From Pelotomaculum terephthalicicum JT (GTDB taxonomy: Bacteria; Bacillota; Desulfotomaculia; Desulfotomaculales; Pelotomaculaceae), in assembly GCF_022410535.1 (NCBI RefSeq), contig NZ_JAKNBL010000001.1, forward strand, positions 124,001-188,000: 64,000 nt of DNA, read 5' to 3'. This document shows, piece by piece, positions 41,519-50,237 of this stretch. Under the pieces are notes generated by a model. It was not told the origin of the DNA. It worked only from the letters and a program-made list of their open reading frames with translations, and did not search any database. The position numbers were made by a program, and so were the translations under genes. Each line of letters opens with the position of its first letter. The stretch's first letter is position 1.

Positions 41519-43333
41519 CTACCTCTTGAAACGGGTTTCCAGATCACGGTTGGAAAGATGGATAATCGTGGGTCTGCCGTGCGGGCAAGTAAATGGATTC
41601 TCCGCCCGGGCCAACCTTTCCAGTAAAGCTTCCATAGCGCTAAACGGCATTTTTTCCCCGGCTTTTATCGCTCCCTTGCAAGCAATCGAGGAAGCAAGCC
41701 GTTTTAAAAATTCAGCTTGCTCCGGAACAAAACCTTTTTCCTTGAGGAAATCAACCATGTCCAGGAATAGCTCCTTCCCCCGGCCTGCCGGCAGGTAGGA
41801 CGGCGCTCCCCTGAGCAAGAACGTTTTGCCGCCGAAATGTTCAATGACAAAGCCTGCTTCGCTAAACCGGGGCAGCAATTCAACGATAATCGAGGTTTCG
41901 CCGTATTCAAGCTCCAGCGTTTCCGGAACAAGAAGCAGCTGACTGGGATAATTGCCCTGACCGGCCAGGCATTCCTCGTAGAGAACCCTCTCGTGGGCGG
42001 CGTGCTGGTCAATGATATAAAGACCGTCTTCCCCCCCTGCTAGAATATACGTCGGGAGCAATTGGGCCAGCGGGTGAAGAATAGGAAATTTTTTTCGTTC
42101 CAGCGGCAAAACGGATTTTTCGAGCCGGTTGTTTACAACCTCGCTACCTTTTTTTGCAACTATTTCAAACGGCTCCGTTGGCTCCGGCCCGGCAACCGGC
42201 CGCTCACGTCTTGCCTCCGGCGGAAATATCGCCGGCACCTGCTCGAAAGCAGTTTTGACCGGCTCTTTGTAATGGTACGGATTAGTTCGTTCAGCAATTG
42301 CGGAAGGAATAACCGAGTCCCCGCGCAGCACGCTCCTCAGCGCTCCGGCAACCAGGGCGGCAACCCTCTTTTCCTCCAAGAGGCGCACTTCCGATTTTGC
42401 CGGGTGCACATTCACATCCAGCTGTTCCGGCGCCACAATTAAAGACAGGACAGCCACCGGCCTGCGTCCCGGGAACAGCAGGCCGCGGTAAGCGTTTTCA
42501 ACCGCCGCGGCGACAGCCGGGCAGCGCACGTAACGGCCATTGATAATAACGGTCAGGTGACTGCGCGTGCTGCGGCTTAGTGATGGCTTCCCGGCATAAC
42601 CGTCGATGCCCAGGTCCCCATCCGCCGCACTCACCGCAATCATTTCCTTGGCCTGCCCCGGACCGTAAACGGCTGTCACGGCGTCAATCAGCCTGCCGGT
42701 GCCGGGTGTATAAAAAACACGCCTGCCCTGGGTCAACAGTTCAAAACGGACACCAGGCCTGGCCAGGGCCATCTTAGATACCAACTCCCCGCACAACGCG
42801 CCTTCAGCGGCAGGGCTTTTCATCGCTTTGCGCCTGGCCGGCGTATTATAGAACAAGTCATTAACTTCAACAGTAGTGCCCGGCGCGCACCCGGCCGGAC
42901 TCACAGCGGCAAGTGCCCCCCCCTGTAACTCAGCGCGCGTCCCCGCCACCGAGCCAGGCACGCGGGTGGTCATGGCCACTCTGGCGACCGCCGCAATACT
43001 GGGCAGCGCCTCCCCGCGGAAGCCGAGCGTGTTCACCCGGCGCAAATCAGCGGCGCTTCTAATCTTGCTGGTGGCATGGCGCAGGAAAGCCAGCCGGACA
43101 TCTTCCCCGGACATCCCGCAACCGTTGTCTGAAACAGTGATCCGAGACAGGCCGCCTTCCGCAAGATCAACGGCGATCCTGGTAGCGCCCGCATCCAGGG
43201 CGTTTTCCACCAGTTCTTTCACTGCCGACACCGGCCGCTCAACCACTTCACCGGCAGCAATCTGGCCGGCTGTGAATTCATCCAGGATAACTATGCCCGC
43301 CAATACCGCACCCCGCCATTCTATCCCGGACAT
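41519..43333 (-). CDS. mutL: DNA mismatch repair protein MutL
   Basis: About 604 residues. The N-terminal GHKL ATPase has IAAGEVVERPVSAVKELVENALDAGA, DNGCGM and TLGFRGEALPSI. A linker and C-terminal dimerisation domain contain the Gram-positive endonuclease-type motif DQHAAHERVLYE and the metal-site motifs ACKGAIKAGE and CPHGRPT. This is therefore a nicking MutL, not an E. coli-type one. The ATG at 43333 is chosen because the family begins ~12 residues before ILDEFTAGQ; a TTG closer in is possible. It follows the HDAC gene at a distance with a hairpin between, so it may have its own promoter. Confidence 0.96.
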   Translation of the reverse strand: MSGIEWRGAVLAGIVILDEFTAGQIAAGEVVERPVSAVKELVENALDAGATRIAVDLAEGGLSRITVSDNGCGMSGEDVRLAFLRHATSKIRSAADLRRVNTLGFRGEALPSIAAVARVAMTTRVPGSVAGTRAELQGGALAAVSPAGCAPGTTVEVNDLFYNTPARRKAMKSPAAEGALCGELVSKMALARPGVRFELLTQGRRVFYTPGTGRLIDAVTAVYGPGQAKEMIAVSAADGDLGIDGYAGKPSLSRSTRSHLTVIINGRYVRCPAVAAAVENAYRGLLFPGRRPVAVLSLIVAPEQLDVNVHPAKSEVRLLEEKRVAALVAGALRSVLRGDSVIPSAIAERTNPYHYKEPVKTAFEQVPAIFPPEARRERPVAGPEPTEPFEIVAKKGSEVVNNRLEKSVLPLERKKFPILHPLAQLLPTYILAGGEDGLYIIDQHAAHERVLYEECLAGQGNYPSQLLLVPETLELEYGETSIIVELLPRFSEAGFVIEHFGGKTFLLRGAPSYLPAGRGKELFLDMVDFLKEKGFVPEQAEFLKRLASSIACKGAIKAGEKMPFSAMEALLERLARAENPFTCPHGRPTIIHLSNRDLETRFKR

Positions 43334-43475
43334 TATTTGCCCCGGGTAAAGTCTAGAACTTAGCAACACAGGCATTTTTATGTACCTGCTGTTCATTATA
43401 ACACGCGCCGGCGCGATCCAAAAGAAAAACCCTGGAAGCGGTGATTTATTCTTTGGTGCTGCCTGGATATTGTTA

Positions 43476-43512
43476 AGGCTCAACAATCGGCAATTATCCG
43501 GCTGTTGAGCCT
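43476..43512 (-). terminator. Hairpin between HDAC-family gene and mutL
   Basis: AGGCTCAACA (43476-43485) and TGTTGAGCCT (43503-43512) form a perfect 10-bp stem. It sits downstream of the HDAC stop (43581) on the minus strand, so it probably ends the hydantoinase-HDAC transcript. The T run is weak. Confidence 0.65.
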
Positions 43513-43580
43513 CATTTTACAAGCAAAGCCTCTTAGCACTCTCTTATAAGGTAAGGTACAATATTTGCAACCAATCAAAC

Positions 43581-44954
43581 TTAGCTACCTTCCGAACGCC
43601 ACTCCTTGCCGTTAGCGGTATCGTAACCCAGGAAAAGATCGGCTGACTTATCTTGCAAATATACATACGAGTATGTCCTTGCCTTTTTTGCCTTTTCATA
43701 TAAATCCGCGGCCTCTGTCCGGCAGGAGGCACAGGCGTCAATGGGAATTGACAGGCACAAGGCCTTTCCGCCGGTCTGCCCGTAGCCGTGGTTCGCTTTA
43801 GTTTCAATTGACAGATAGCCTGGGCAGTTGTCGCAAAGTCTGAGCTTCTCAAGCTGGTTTTCCTGAATGTTATCAGTATCGTAATATATCCTTTTCGTAT
43901 GTTGAAAATAGTTGCCGGTCATATCGCTTTGACTGATCGATACCTGGTCACGCTTAGCCCACCGCTGCAATAGCTGGTCGACCATTCGGCGGACCTGTCC
44001 GGCTAAATCAGCGCTTTCCCTGAACTTCTGGTAGTCGGGCTCAAGCACTGCGGAGTAGTCAAGCCCCGCCAGCGCCAGAATGATCCCCATATTCACGTAT
44101 GGCAATGCCGTTTCAATGGCATAGCCGCCTTCCAGCACGGCCAGGTCCGGCCGCAATTTCTCGGTCAGCCTGGCGTACCCCTGGGCGGTAAAGCGCATGC
44201 TGCCGAGCGGGTCGGTGAAATGATTGTCCTGGCCGGCCGAGTTCACGATGAAATCCGGCTTGAAGTCACTGAGAACCGGCAGGATCAGGTTGTCAACAAT
44301 GTACAGCAGGCTCTCATCTGTCGCTCCGGGGGGCAGCGGAATATTGATGGTGCGGGCGTAAGCCCCGGGGCCGCCCAGTTCGTTGGTAAACCCCGTGCCC
44401 GGAAAGATGGTGCGTCCGTCCTGGTGGAAAGAGATAAACAGAACGTCCGGATCGTGCCAGAAGATGTCCTGGGTGCCGTCGCCATGGTGGACATCCGAAT
44501 CAATAATGGCCACGCGCTTAATCCCCTTGCGCCGCCGCAGGTAATTCACCATGATCGCTTCGTTGTTGATGTTGCAAAAACCGCGGTTGCCGTGCACCAC
44601 CCGCATGGAGTGATGGCCGGGGGGCCTGACCAGGGCAAAGCCGTTTTTGATCTGGCCGGAAACAATCTCGTCGGCCAATAAAATGGCCGCGCCGGCCGCG
44701 ATCAGGTGCGCCTCGGTGACTTGGTCCTCCACGCGCGGCACGCAGAAATGCGTCATGGCAATATCATGGGTGGTTGCCAGGACGGGAGTATATTCCGATA
44801 CCTGCGGGAGATCCATTATCCCTTCCTCAAAAATTTGGTCGCGGGTGTAAAGCAAACGCTCCTCCCTTTCCGGGTGGGTGGGAGAAATAGCCCAGTCAAA
44901 GGCCGGGAAAAAAATCAAACCGGTCGGTTTTTCACTGGCATTAGACATACTCAT
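43581..44954 (-). CDS. Histone-deacetylase-family protein with Cys-rich C-terminal tail
   Basis: 457 residues. The N-terminal ~330 residues are a zinc-dependent deacetylase/amidohydrolase: RPPGHHS near 110, the metal-site DSDVHHGDGT near 150, FHQDG near 175 and NSAGQDNH near 240. Bacterial members remove acetyl groups from polyamines, acetoin-related or other small molecules. After about residue 380 a tail adds two CxxC pairs (CDNCPG near 385 and CASC near 417), suggesting an extra metal-binding module. It overlaps the hydantoinase stop by ATGA, so the two are coupled. Substrate unknown. Confidence 0.88.
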   Translation of the reverse strand: MSMSNASEKPTGLIFFPAFDWAISPTHPEREERLLYTRDQIFEEGIMDLPQVSEYTPVLATTHDIAMTHFCVPRVEDQVTEAHLIAAGAAILLADEIVSGQIKNGFALVRPPGHHSMRVVHGNRGFCNINNEAIMVNYLRRRKGIKRVAIIDSDVHHGDGTQDIFWHDPDVLFISFHQDGRTIFPGTGFTNELGGPGAYARTINIPLPPGATDESLLYIVDNLILPVLSDFKPDFIVNSAGQDNHFTDPLGSMRFTAQGYARLTEKLRPDLAVLEGGYAIETALPYVNMGIILALAGLDYSAVLEPDYQKFRESADLAGQVRRMVDQLLQRWAKRDQVSISQSDMTGNYFQHTKRIYYDTDNIQENQLEKLRLCDNCPGYLSIETKANHGYGQTGGKALCLSIPIDACASCRTEAADLYEKAKKARTYSYVYLQDKSADLFLGYDTANGKEWRSEGS

Positions 44955-46627
44955 TTACCCCCCTTCTCAATCCGGCAGGTTATCCCCCTGGGAGTCTGGA
45001 CAGTAAAATCATACAAGCGGCCGGAGGTATCCCAGCCCCTGATCATATTGAACACTTCCCGGTAAGTTACCTCGATCTCGTCCGGCGTTACCGCCAAGCC
45101 GTAATCGGCGGCTCTTTCGAGCAGTTTTTCCCTGGCCAGCGCCAGCGCTTTTTGCTCGTTGAATGACCGCTTGTCGATCTTACCCTGAAAACCTTCTTCC
45201 CGAATCTGGTAATATCCTTGCTCGGTGTCAGCCCGCAGACTCACCTGAAGGGTGGGCCTGGCCACCGCCGCCCCCACGGCGTTCGCAACCGGGGCGTATG
45301 GAGGGATGACCGGGTCGCATCCCAGTTTGGCGGCAATTTGGGGAATCAAGCCGTCCGCTCCGCCGCCCACGCCGGCGACAATGGAGGGACGCACCTTTCT
45401 TTTCTGCAGCAGTTCCCAAATACGGTAAGCAGGCTCCTGTTCCCATTCCAGGAACATTTTTTCCACCTCCGCCGTGATGCTGTCCGCAATCAAATCGATT
45501 ACCCGCCCGGCTGTCTCGGCGGCGGACAAGCCGAGAGGCGCCCCAAGCTTCTCCATGGCTACCTCGGCCTTGGCCTCCTCACCCAGCGCGGTCAGGCCAA
45601 GCACTCTGAGCGCGTCGGTAGGCGTCGGCGCCGGCCCGCCCATGCAATAAGCCGGCCCAAGTCTTTCCGGGCGAAAAACAATTTCATCCCCCGCAAGCTC
45701 CAGCAGGCTGTCGCCGCCGACAGGCACCGATCTAACGGCCAGGGTATGCACCTGGGTCAGCTGTTCGTTAACCCGGGCGCCCTTTGCCGACAGCAGCGGC
45801 TGCCCGTTCAGAATCAAGGCGATATCCGTGGTGGTGCCGCCGATATCGACGACCACCTCAGTTTCGTCGGGGGGAGTCAGCGCCTGCACTCCCAGCGTGC
45901 TCGCCGCCGGACCCGAAAAGATGGTTTCCACCGGCTGTTCTACGGACTTATCCAGCGGCATCGTGCCGCCGTCCGCCTTCAAGATAAACACCTCGGCACT
46001 TATCTTTCTCTTCTCCAGCGCTTGGCGGACGGAGTTGACGAAATTACGGTACGGCTCCCTGGTGGCGCAGGTCAGGTAAGTTGTCGCCGCACGCCTGGGG
46101 AAGTTCAGCTGGGGACCGGCGCGGAATCCCAATTCCACCTGCCAATCCGGATATTTTTCTTGAATAATCGCCGCCACCTGCTTCTCGTGGGCACTGTTCC
46201 GGGGTGAAAATTTACCGGCCACCCCCACCTTTTTATAGCCCTCCGCAGCCAGTTCCGAGAGCGCCGCCACGATTTCCTTTTCGTCCAAAGGCACGATTTC
46301 CCGGCCGCGGTAATCAATCGCGCCGGTCAGGATGATTGTCTTCGTTTTGAAATCATAATACCGGTGACTCAGACCGGGTCCGGGGATTAATAAAAGGGCC
46401 ACCTTATCGTACTTGCGCCCGGCGATGAGGTTGGTGATTACTGTCGTGCTGATGACGATCCTTTTCAGGTCCTTGTTGTCCACATCTTTCAGCACAATAT
46501 CGAGCGCTTCCAGAACGGACTCAAGCAAATCCGCCCTGGTCGGTATTTTGGCAGTGGCGCGAACAGCTTCATGATCAAGGAGCACCGCGTCGGTATAAGT
46601 TCCGCCCACATCAACACCAACAAACAT
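44951..46627 (-). CDS. Hydantoinase/oxoprolinase family protein (HyuA-like)
   Basis: 558 residues. An ASKHA-type ATPase fold with the N-terminal phosphate-1 motif GVDVGGTYTDAVLL, the HyuA signature LKADGGTMPLD near 222, phosphate-2 VVDIGGTTTDIALI near 265 and adenosine motif GVGGGADGLIP near 420. Members open cyclic amides such as 5-oxoproline or hydantoins using ATP, usually with a HyuB partner; none is seen here. Instead it is coupled to a deacetylase-family gene. GGGGGGAG precedes the ATG. Confidence 0.88.
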   Translation of the reverse strand: MFVGVDVGGTYTDAVLLDHEAVRATAKIPTRADLLESVLEALDIVLKDVDNKDLKRIVISTTVITNLIAGRKYDKVALLLIPGPGLSHRYYDFKTKTIILTGAIDYRGREIVPLDEKEIVAALSELAAEGYKKVGVAGKFSPRNSAHEKQVAAIIQEKYPDWQVELGFRAGPQLNFPRRAATTYLTCATREPYRNFVNSVRQALEKRKISAEVFILKADGGTMPLDKSVEQPVETIFSGPAASTLGVQALTPPDETEVVVDIGGTTTDIALILNGQPLLSAKGARVNEQLTQVHTLAVRSVPVGGDSLLELAGDEIVFRPERLGPAYCMGGPAPTPTDALRVLGLTALGEEAKAEVAMEKLGAPLGLSAAETAGRVIDLIADSITAEVEKMFLEWEQEPAYRIWELLQKRKVRPSIVAGVGGGADGLIPQIAAKLGCDPVIPPYAPVANAVGAAVARPTLQVSLRADTEQGYYQIREEGFQGKIDKRSFNEQKALALAREKLLERAADYGLAVTPDEIEVTYREVFNMIRGWDTSGRLYDFTVQTPRGITCRIEKGGK

Positions 46628-46684
46628 TGTTCTCCCCCCTGCAAGCTTTAGTCGTTACAGATAAACCATTCTCTCATTTAACTA

Positions 46685-49309
46685 CTAATCCTGATTCCTG
46701 ACTTCTTGCTCCTGATTCCTGATTCTGACTCCTGACTCCTTAAGCTCGTTCTGCAATTGGCAAAGCTTGTTAATGGCTTCAAGCGGCGTCATCCGCAGCA
46801 CGTCCAGACGCCGCACTTCCTGCAAAACCGGATGTTCCTCCGGGGCAAGGCTCTCCGCGGGTTCCGCGGCGGCAGCCACCTGCCGGGCCGGTTCTTTTAC
46901 CGATTCCAAACTTTCCAGTACTTCAGCCGAGCGGCGGATAATCTCACCGGGCAAACCGGCCAGCCTGGCCACGTGAATGCCGTAACTGCGGTCGGCTTTT
47001 CCCGGCACAACCTTGCGCAAAAAAACAATATCTTCCCCTCTCTCATCCACAGCCACGTTATAATTGACGATACCCGGCAAATTATCAAGATCGGTCAGCT
47101 CGTGGTAGTGCGTTGAAAACAAAGTTTTCGCACCCACCCGCCGGTGAATATATTCCACCAGCGCCCGGGCGATGCTGATGCCGTCGTAAGTGCTGGTGCC
47201 GCGCCCCACCTCATCCATGATGATCAGGCTTCTCTTTGTCGCGCCCGTCACAATGGCGCGGCACTCGTTCATCTCCACCATGAAAGTGCTCTGCCCGCCG
47301 GACAGGTCGTCCGCAGCCCCCACCCTGGTAAAGATCCGGTCCACCAGGCAAGTCCCGGCAAACGAAGCCGGAACGAAACTGCCAATCTGGGCCATTAAGA
47401 CGATCAGGGCCACCTGACGCATGTAAGTGCTTTTTCCGGCCATGTTCGGGCCGGTGATGAGAAACAGGCGGCTGTCAAGGTCGTCCATGACAGTATCGTT
47501 GGGAACAAACTGACCGGGTCCGAGCACGTTCTCCAGTACAGGATGACGTCCGTCCCTGATCGTAATTTTGCCCTCATTGTTGATCACCGGCCGGGTATAA
47601 TTATCCATGACAGCGGTCTCACCCAGCGACAGCAAGACGTCGGTCCCGGCGACCGCCCCGGCGGTAGTCTGGATGCGGCTGCTCATGGCGGATATCTTTT
47701 CCCTTATCTCGTTAAAGAGATGGTATTCCAACTGCACCAGCCGTTCCTCAGCGCCCAGGATCATATCCTCATATTCCTTCAGTTCCGGGGTGATGAACCG
47801 CTCGGCGTTGGCCAGCGTCTGTCTGCGCTGATAATCCTCCGGAACCAGCGGCAGGTGGGATTTGGTGACCTCGATGTAGTAGCCGAACACCCTGTTGTAG
47901 CCGACTTTTAGCGATTTAATGCCGGAACGCGCCCGCTCCCGCTCTTCCAAACCGGCCAGCAGCGATTTCCCGTCCCGGCCGGCAAAACGCAGCCGGTCCA
48001 CCTCCGGGTCAAACCCGGTTTTAATAATCCCGCCGTCCCGCAGCGACAAAGGCGGGTCATCTTCTATAGCCGACTCCAGAAGCGTCCTGGCGTCGTCCAG
48101 CAAGTCCACGGCGTTGCCGGTTGCCCGCAGCAGGGAAGCATCTGCCTGCTCCAACAAGGACTTTATCTGCGGCAGCTGCGCCAGGGATTTTTTCAAGGCC
48201 ACCAGATCCCTGGCATTTGCCGTGCCGAAAGATATCCGGCCGGACAGCCTTTCCAGGTCGTAAATATTTTTTAGCCCTTCCCGCAAGTCATGGCGCAAAA
48301 AAACTTCTTCAGCCAGTTCCGCGACAGCCTCCAGCCGCGCCTCTATTTCATCGCTGTCCAGGAGGGGCCGCTCGATCCAGTTTTTCATCAACCGGCCGCC
48401 CATGGCGGTGACAGTGTGATCCAGCACATGAAGCAAGGTGTTTCGCCGGGAGCCGTCCGCGATGGACCTGGTCAGCTCCAAATTGCGCCTGGTGGCCGCG
48501 TCCAGCACCATGAACCGGCCCGGCTGGTAAAATTGAAATCTATTCAGGTGAGATAGTTCCCTTTTTTGCGTTTCTTTCAGGTAAATAAGCAGGGCGCCGG
48601 CCGCCGGCGTCAGGTAATCCAAGTCGGATATCCCGCACTGATCGCGAAAAGACGGGCCAAATTGCGCTTCCAGTGCCTGTCCGGCCAGCACCGGGGAAAA
48701 AGCGTCTTCCCGGAAGCCGCTAACAACAGGCATGCCGATCAATCGCATGTCTTCCGCAAGAACCTCTCTCTGGGACCGGGGAACAATCACTTCCGCCGGC
48801 CTGAGCCGGGCGAGTTCCTCGGTTAACGCCAGCCGGGCCTTTACACCGGAAAATGAAGCAATCATAAAGGTGCCCGTGCTGATGTCCGCAACAGCGAGGC
48901 CGAATCCTTCCAGCACCGGGGCCACGCATACCAGGTAGTTATTATTTTTATCCTCAAGAAGCTGGCTCTCCATGACCGTGCCGGGCGTAATCACCCGGGT
49001 GACTTCCCGCCGCACGATACCTTTGGCGGCAGACGGGTCTTCGACCTGCTCGCAGATGGCTACCCGGTGCCCTTTATCGATCAGCTTGGCAATATAACCT
49101 TCAGCGGCATGATACGGGACACCGCACATGGGAACACGCTCGCCGGCACCCCCGTCCCGGCCGGTCAGGGTTATCTCCAACTCGCGTGAAGCAAGGTGCG
49201 CGTCCTCAAAAAACATTTCATAGAAATCGCCCAGGCGGAAAAAAAGAACGGCATCGGGGTATTGTTTCTTGATCTCAAGGTATTGCCTGATCATCGGCGT
49301 ATAACTCAC
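46685..49309 (-). CDS. mutS: DNA mismatch recognition protein MutS
   Basis: 874 residues. The N-terminal mismatch-binding domain has FFRLGDFYEMF (the FxE mismatch contact), followed by connector, lever and clamp domains, and a C-terminal ATPase with Walker A GPNMAGKSTYMRQ, ST motif GGQSTFMVEM and Walker B LIIMDEVGRGTSTYDG. The start is GTG 49309 after GGAGGG. The last ~17 residues (ESGVRIRNQEQEVRNQD) are encoded by the dispersed gagtcag-type repeat and replace the usual family ending. First gene of the mismatch-repair block. Confidence 0.97.
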   Translation of the reverse strand: MSYTPMIRQYLEIKKQYPDAVLFFRLGDFYEMFFEDAHLASRELEITLTGRDGGAGERVPMCGVPYHAAEGYIAKLIDKGHRVAICEQVEDPSAAKGIVRREVTRVITPGTVMESQLLEDKNNNYLVCVAPVLEGFGLAVADISTGTFMIASFSGVKARLALTEELARLRPAEVIVPRSQREVLAEDMRLIGMPVVSGFREDAFSPVLAGQALEAQFGPSFRDQCGISDLDYLTPAAGALLIYLKETQKRELSHLNRFQFYQPGRFMVLDAATRRNLELTRSIADGSRRNTLLHVLDHTVTAMGGRLMKNWIERPLLDSDEIEARLEAVAELAEEVFLRHDLREGLKNIYDLERLSGRISFGTANARDLVALKKSLAQLPQIKSLLEQADASLLRATGNAVDLLDDARTLLESAIEDDPPLSLRDGGIIKTGFDPEVDRLRFAGRDGKSLLAGLEERERARSGIKSLKVGYNRVFGYYIEVTKSHLPLVPEDYQRRQTLANAERFITPELKEYEDMILGAEERLVQLEYHLFNEIREKISAMSSRIQTTAGAVAGTDVLLSLGETAVMDNYTRPVINNEGKITIRDGRHPVLENVLGPGQFVPNDTVMDDLDSRLFLITGPNMAGKSTYMRQVALIVLMAQIGSFVPASFAGTCLVDRIFTRVGAADDLSGGQSTFMVEMNECRAIVTGATKRSLIIMDEVGRGTSTYDGISIARALVEYIHRRVGAKTLFSTHYHELTDLDNLPGIVNYNVAVDERGEDIVFLRKVVPGKADRSYGIHVARLAGLPGEIIRRSAEVLESLESVKEPARQVAAAAEPAESLAPEEHPVLQEVRRLDVLRMTPLEAINKLCQLQNELKESGVRIRNQEQEVRNQD
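46686..46742. repeat. Dispersed gagtcag-type repeat inside the mutS 3' end
   Basis: Alternating units of (ct)cctgattcctgactc occur at 46688-46740, the same family as at 6297-6315, about 6351-6386 and 7687-7712. Here it is translated as the MutS C-terminal tail. Confidence 0.7.
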
Positions 49310-49639
49310 CGGAATCCCTCCTGCCGTTAATTATAACACATACCTGCGCAGAACAAAGTTAGATCACCCGGACGTTCCTATTGAGCATTCGATACACCGC
49401 CAAATTTGTTCATCCGCACAGTTAATTATAGCATTAATATCATTAAATTCCACGCCTATCCATATGACTTGACGTCAACGGTATTATGCCAACCAGAGAA
49501 TAAGCAACTCATAATTTAGCGTAATCCCCGTATAACGAAGTATTGGACTTCTTGTTTAAGGGAAAAATGATTAAAATGCCTTGTCAATAGGAAACCGACA
49601 AGAGCATCACCGAAATATTTATCGAAGGGTGAGGAAATT
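49310..49639. other. Divergent intergenic region between mutS and the UPF0316 gene
   Basis: No gene seen. A 10-bp palindrome TTGACGTCAA lies at 49469-49478 and could belong to a promoter region for the plus-strand gene (a TATTAT occurs nearby, at 49482-49487, too close for a -10 to this TTGACG). Nothing else is assigned. Confidence 0.35.
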
Positions 49640-50179
49640 CTGGAAACCATCTTTACAAACCCCGTTTACGGCTATTTTTTAATTTTCGCCGCCAGAGTAG
49701 TGGATGTCTCACTTGATGTCTTTCGGCTTTTGATGCTGACAAGAGGTTATTATTTAACAGCGGCAGTCATTGGATTTTTCGAGGTGGCCGTTTTTGTGCT
49801 GGTTTTAGGTACGGTTATATCCGGCGGCATAAGTGATCCCCTGAAAATAATCGCTTACTCGGGAGGGTTTGCCACCGGGAACATCGTGGGGGCTTTTATT
49901 GAGGAAAAAATGGCCTTTGGCTACGTGATCATTCATGTGTTTCCGACAATGTCATCCAGCGGCGAAATGATTGCCCGGCTGAGGAAGGAAAACTACGGTG
50001 TCACCAAAATTGCCGGAGAAGGCAGGTCAGGTATGCGGAGAGTGCTGATCGTCACCGCAAAAAGGAAAAACCTTGCCAATATCCTAAAAACTATAGATGA
50101 GGTTGAGCCGGATACCTTCTTTAATATATCCGATATCCGCTCCATCCACGGAGGAGTCTTCCCCCGGCGCAGGCCTTAA
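49640..50179 (+). CDS. UPF0316 (DUF5698/DUF2179) membrane protein; probable CTG start
   Basis: About 179 residues: three transmembrane helices (NPVYGYFLIFAARVVDVSLDV, the TAAVIGFFEVAVFVLVLGTV segment and an IIAYSGGFATGNIVGAF segment) followed by a cytoplasmic DUF2179 domain (GRSGMRRVLIVTAKRKNL, FFNISDIRSIHGG). The family's first helix is only present if translation begins upstream of GTG 49700. No ATG/GTG/TTG is in frame before the upstream stop, but CTG at 49640 lies 5 nt after GAGG (49631-49634). Function unknown; related YitT-type proteins are membrane proteins of unclear role. Confidence 0.82.
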   Translation: METIFTNPVYGYFLIFAARVVDVSLDVFRLLMLTRGYYLTAAVIGFFEVAVFVLVLGTVISGGISDPLKIIAYSGGFATGNIVGAFIEEKMAFGYVIIHVFPTMSSSGEMIARLRKENYGVTKIAGEGRSGMRRVLIVTAKRKNLANILKTIDEVEPDTFFNISDIRSIHGGVFPRRRP

Positions 50180-50237
50180 AACACCCAGGTAAGTCGCCGT
50201 AAGTCGCCCTGTCGGATTCGCCTCTAATGCGGCTTAT

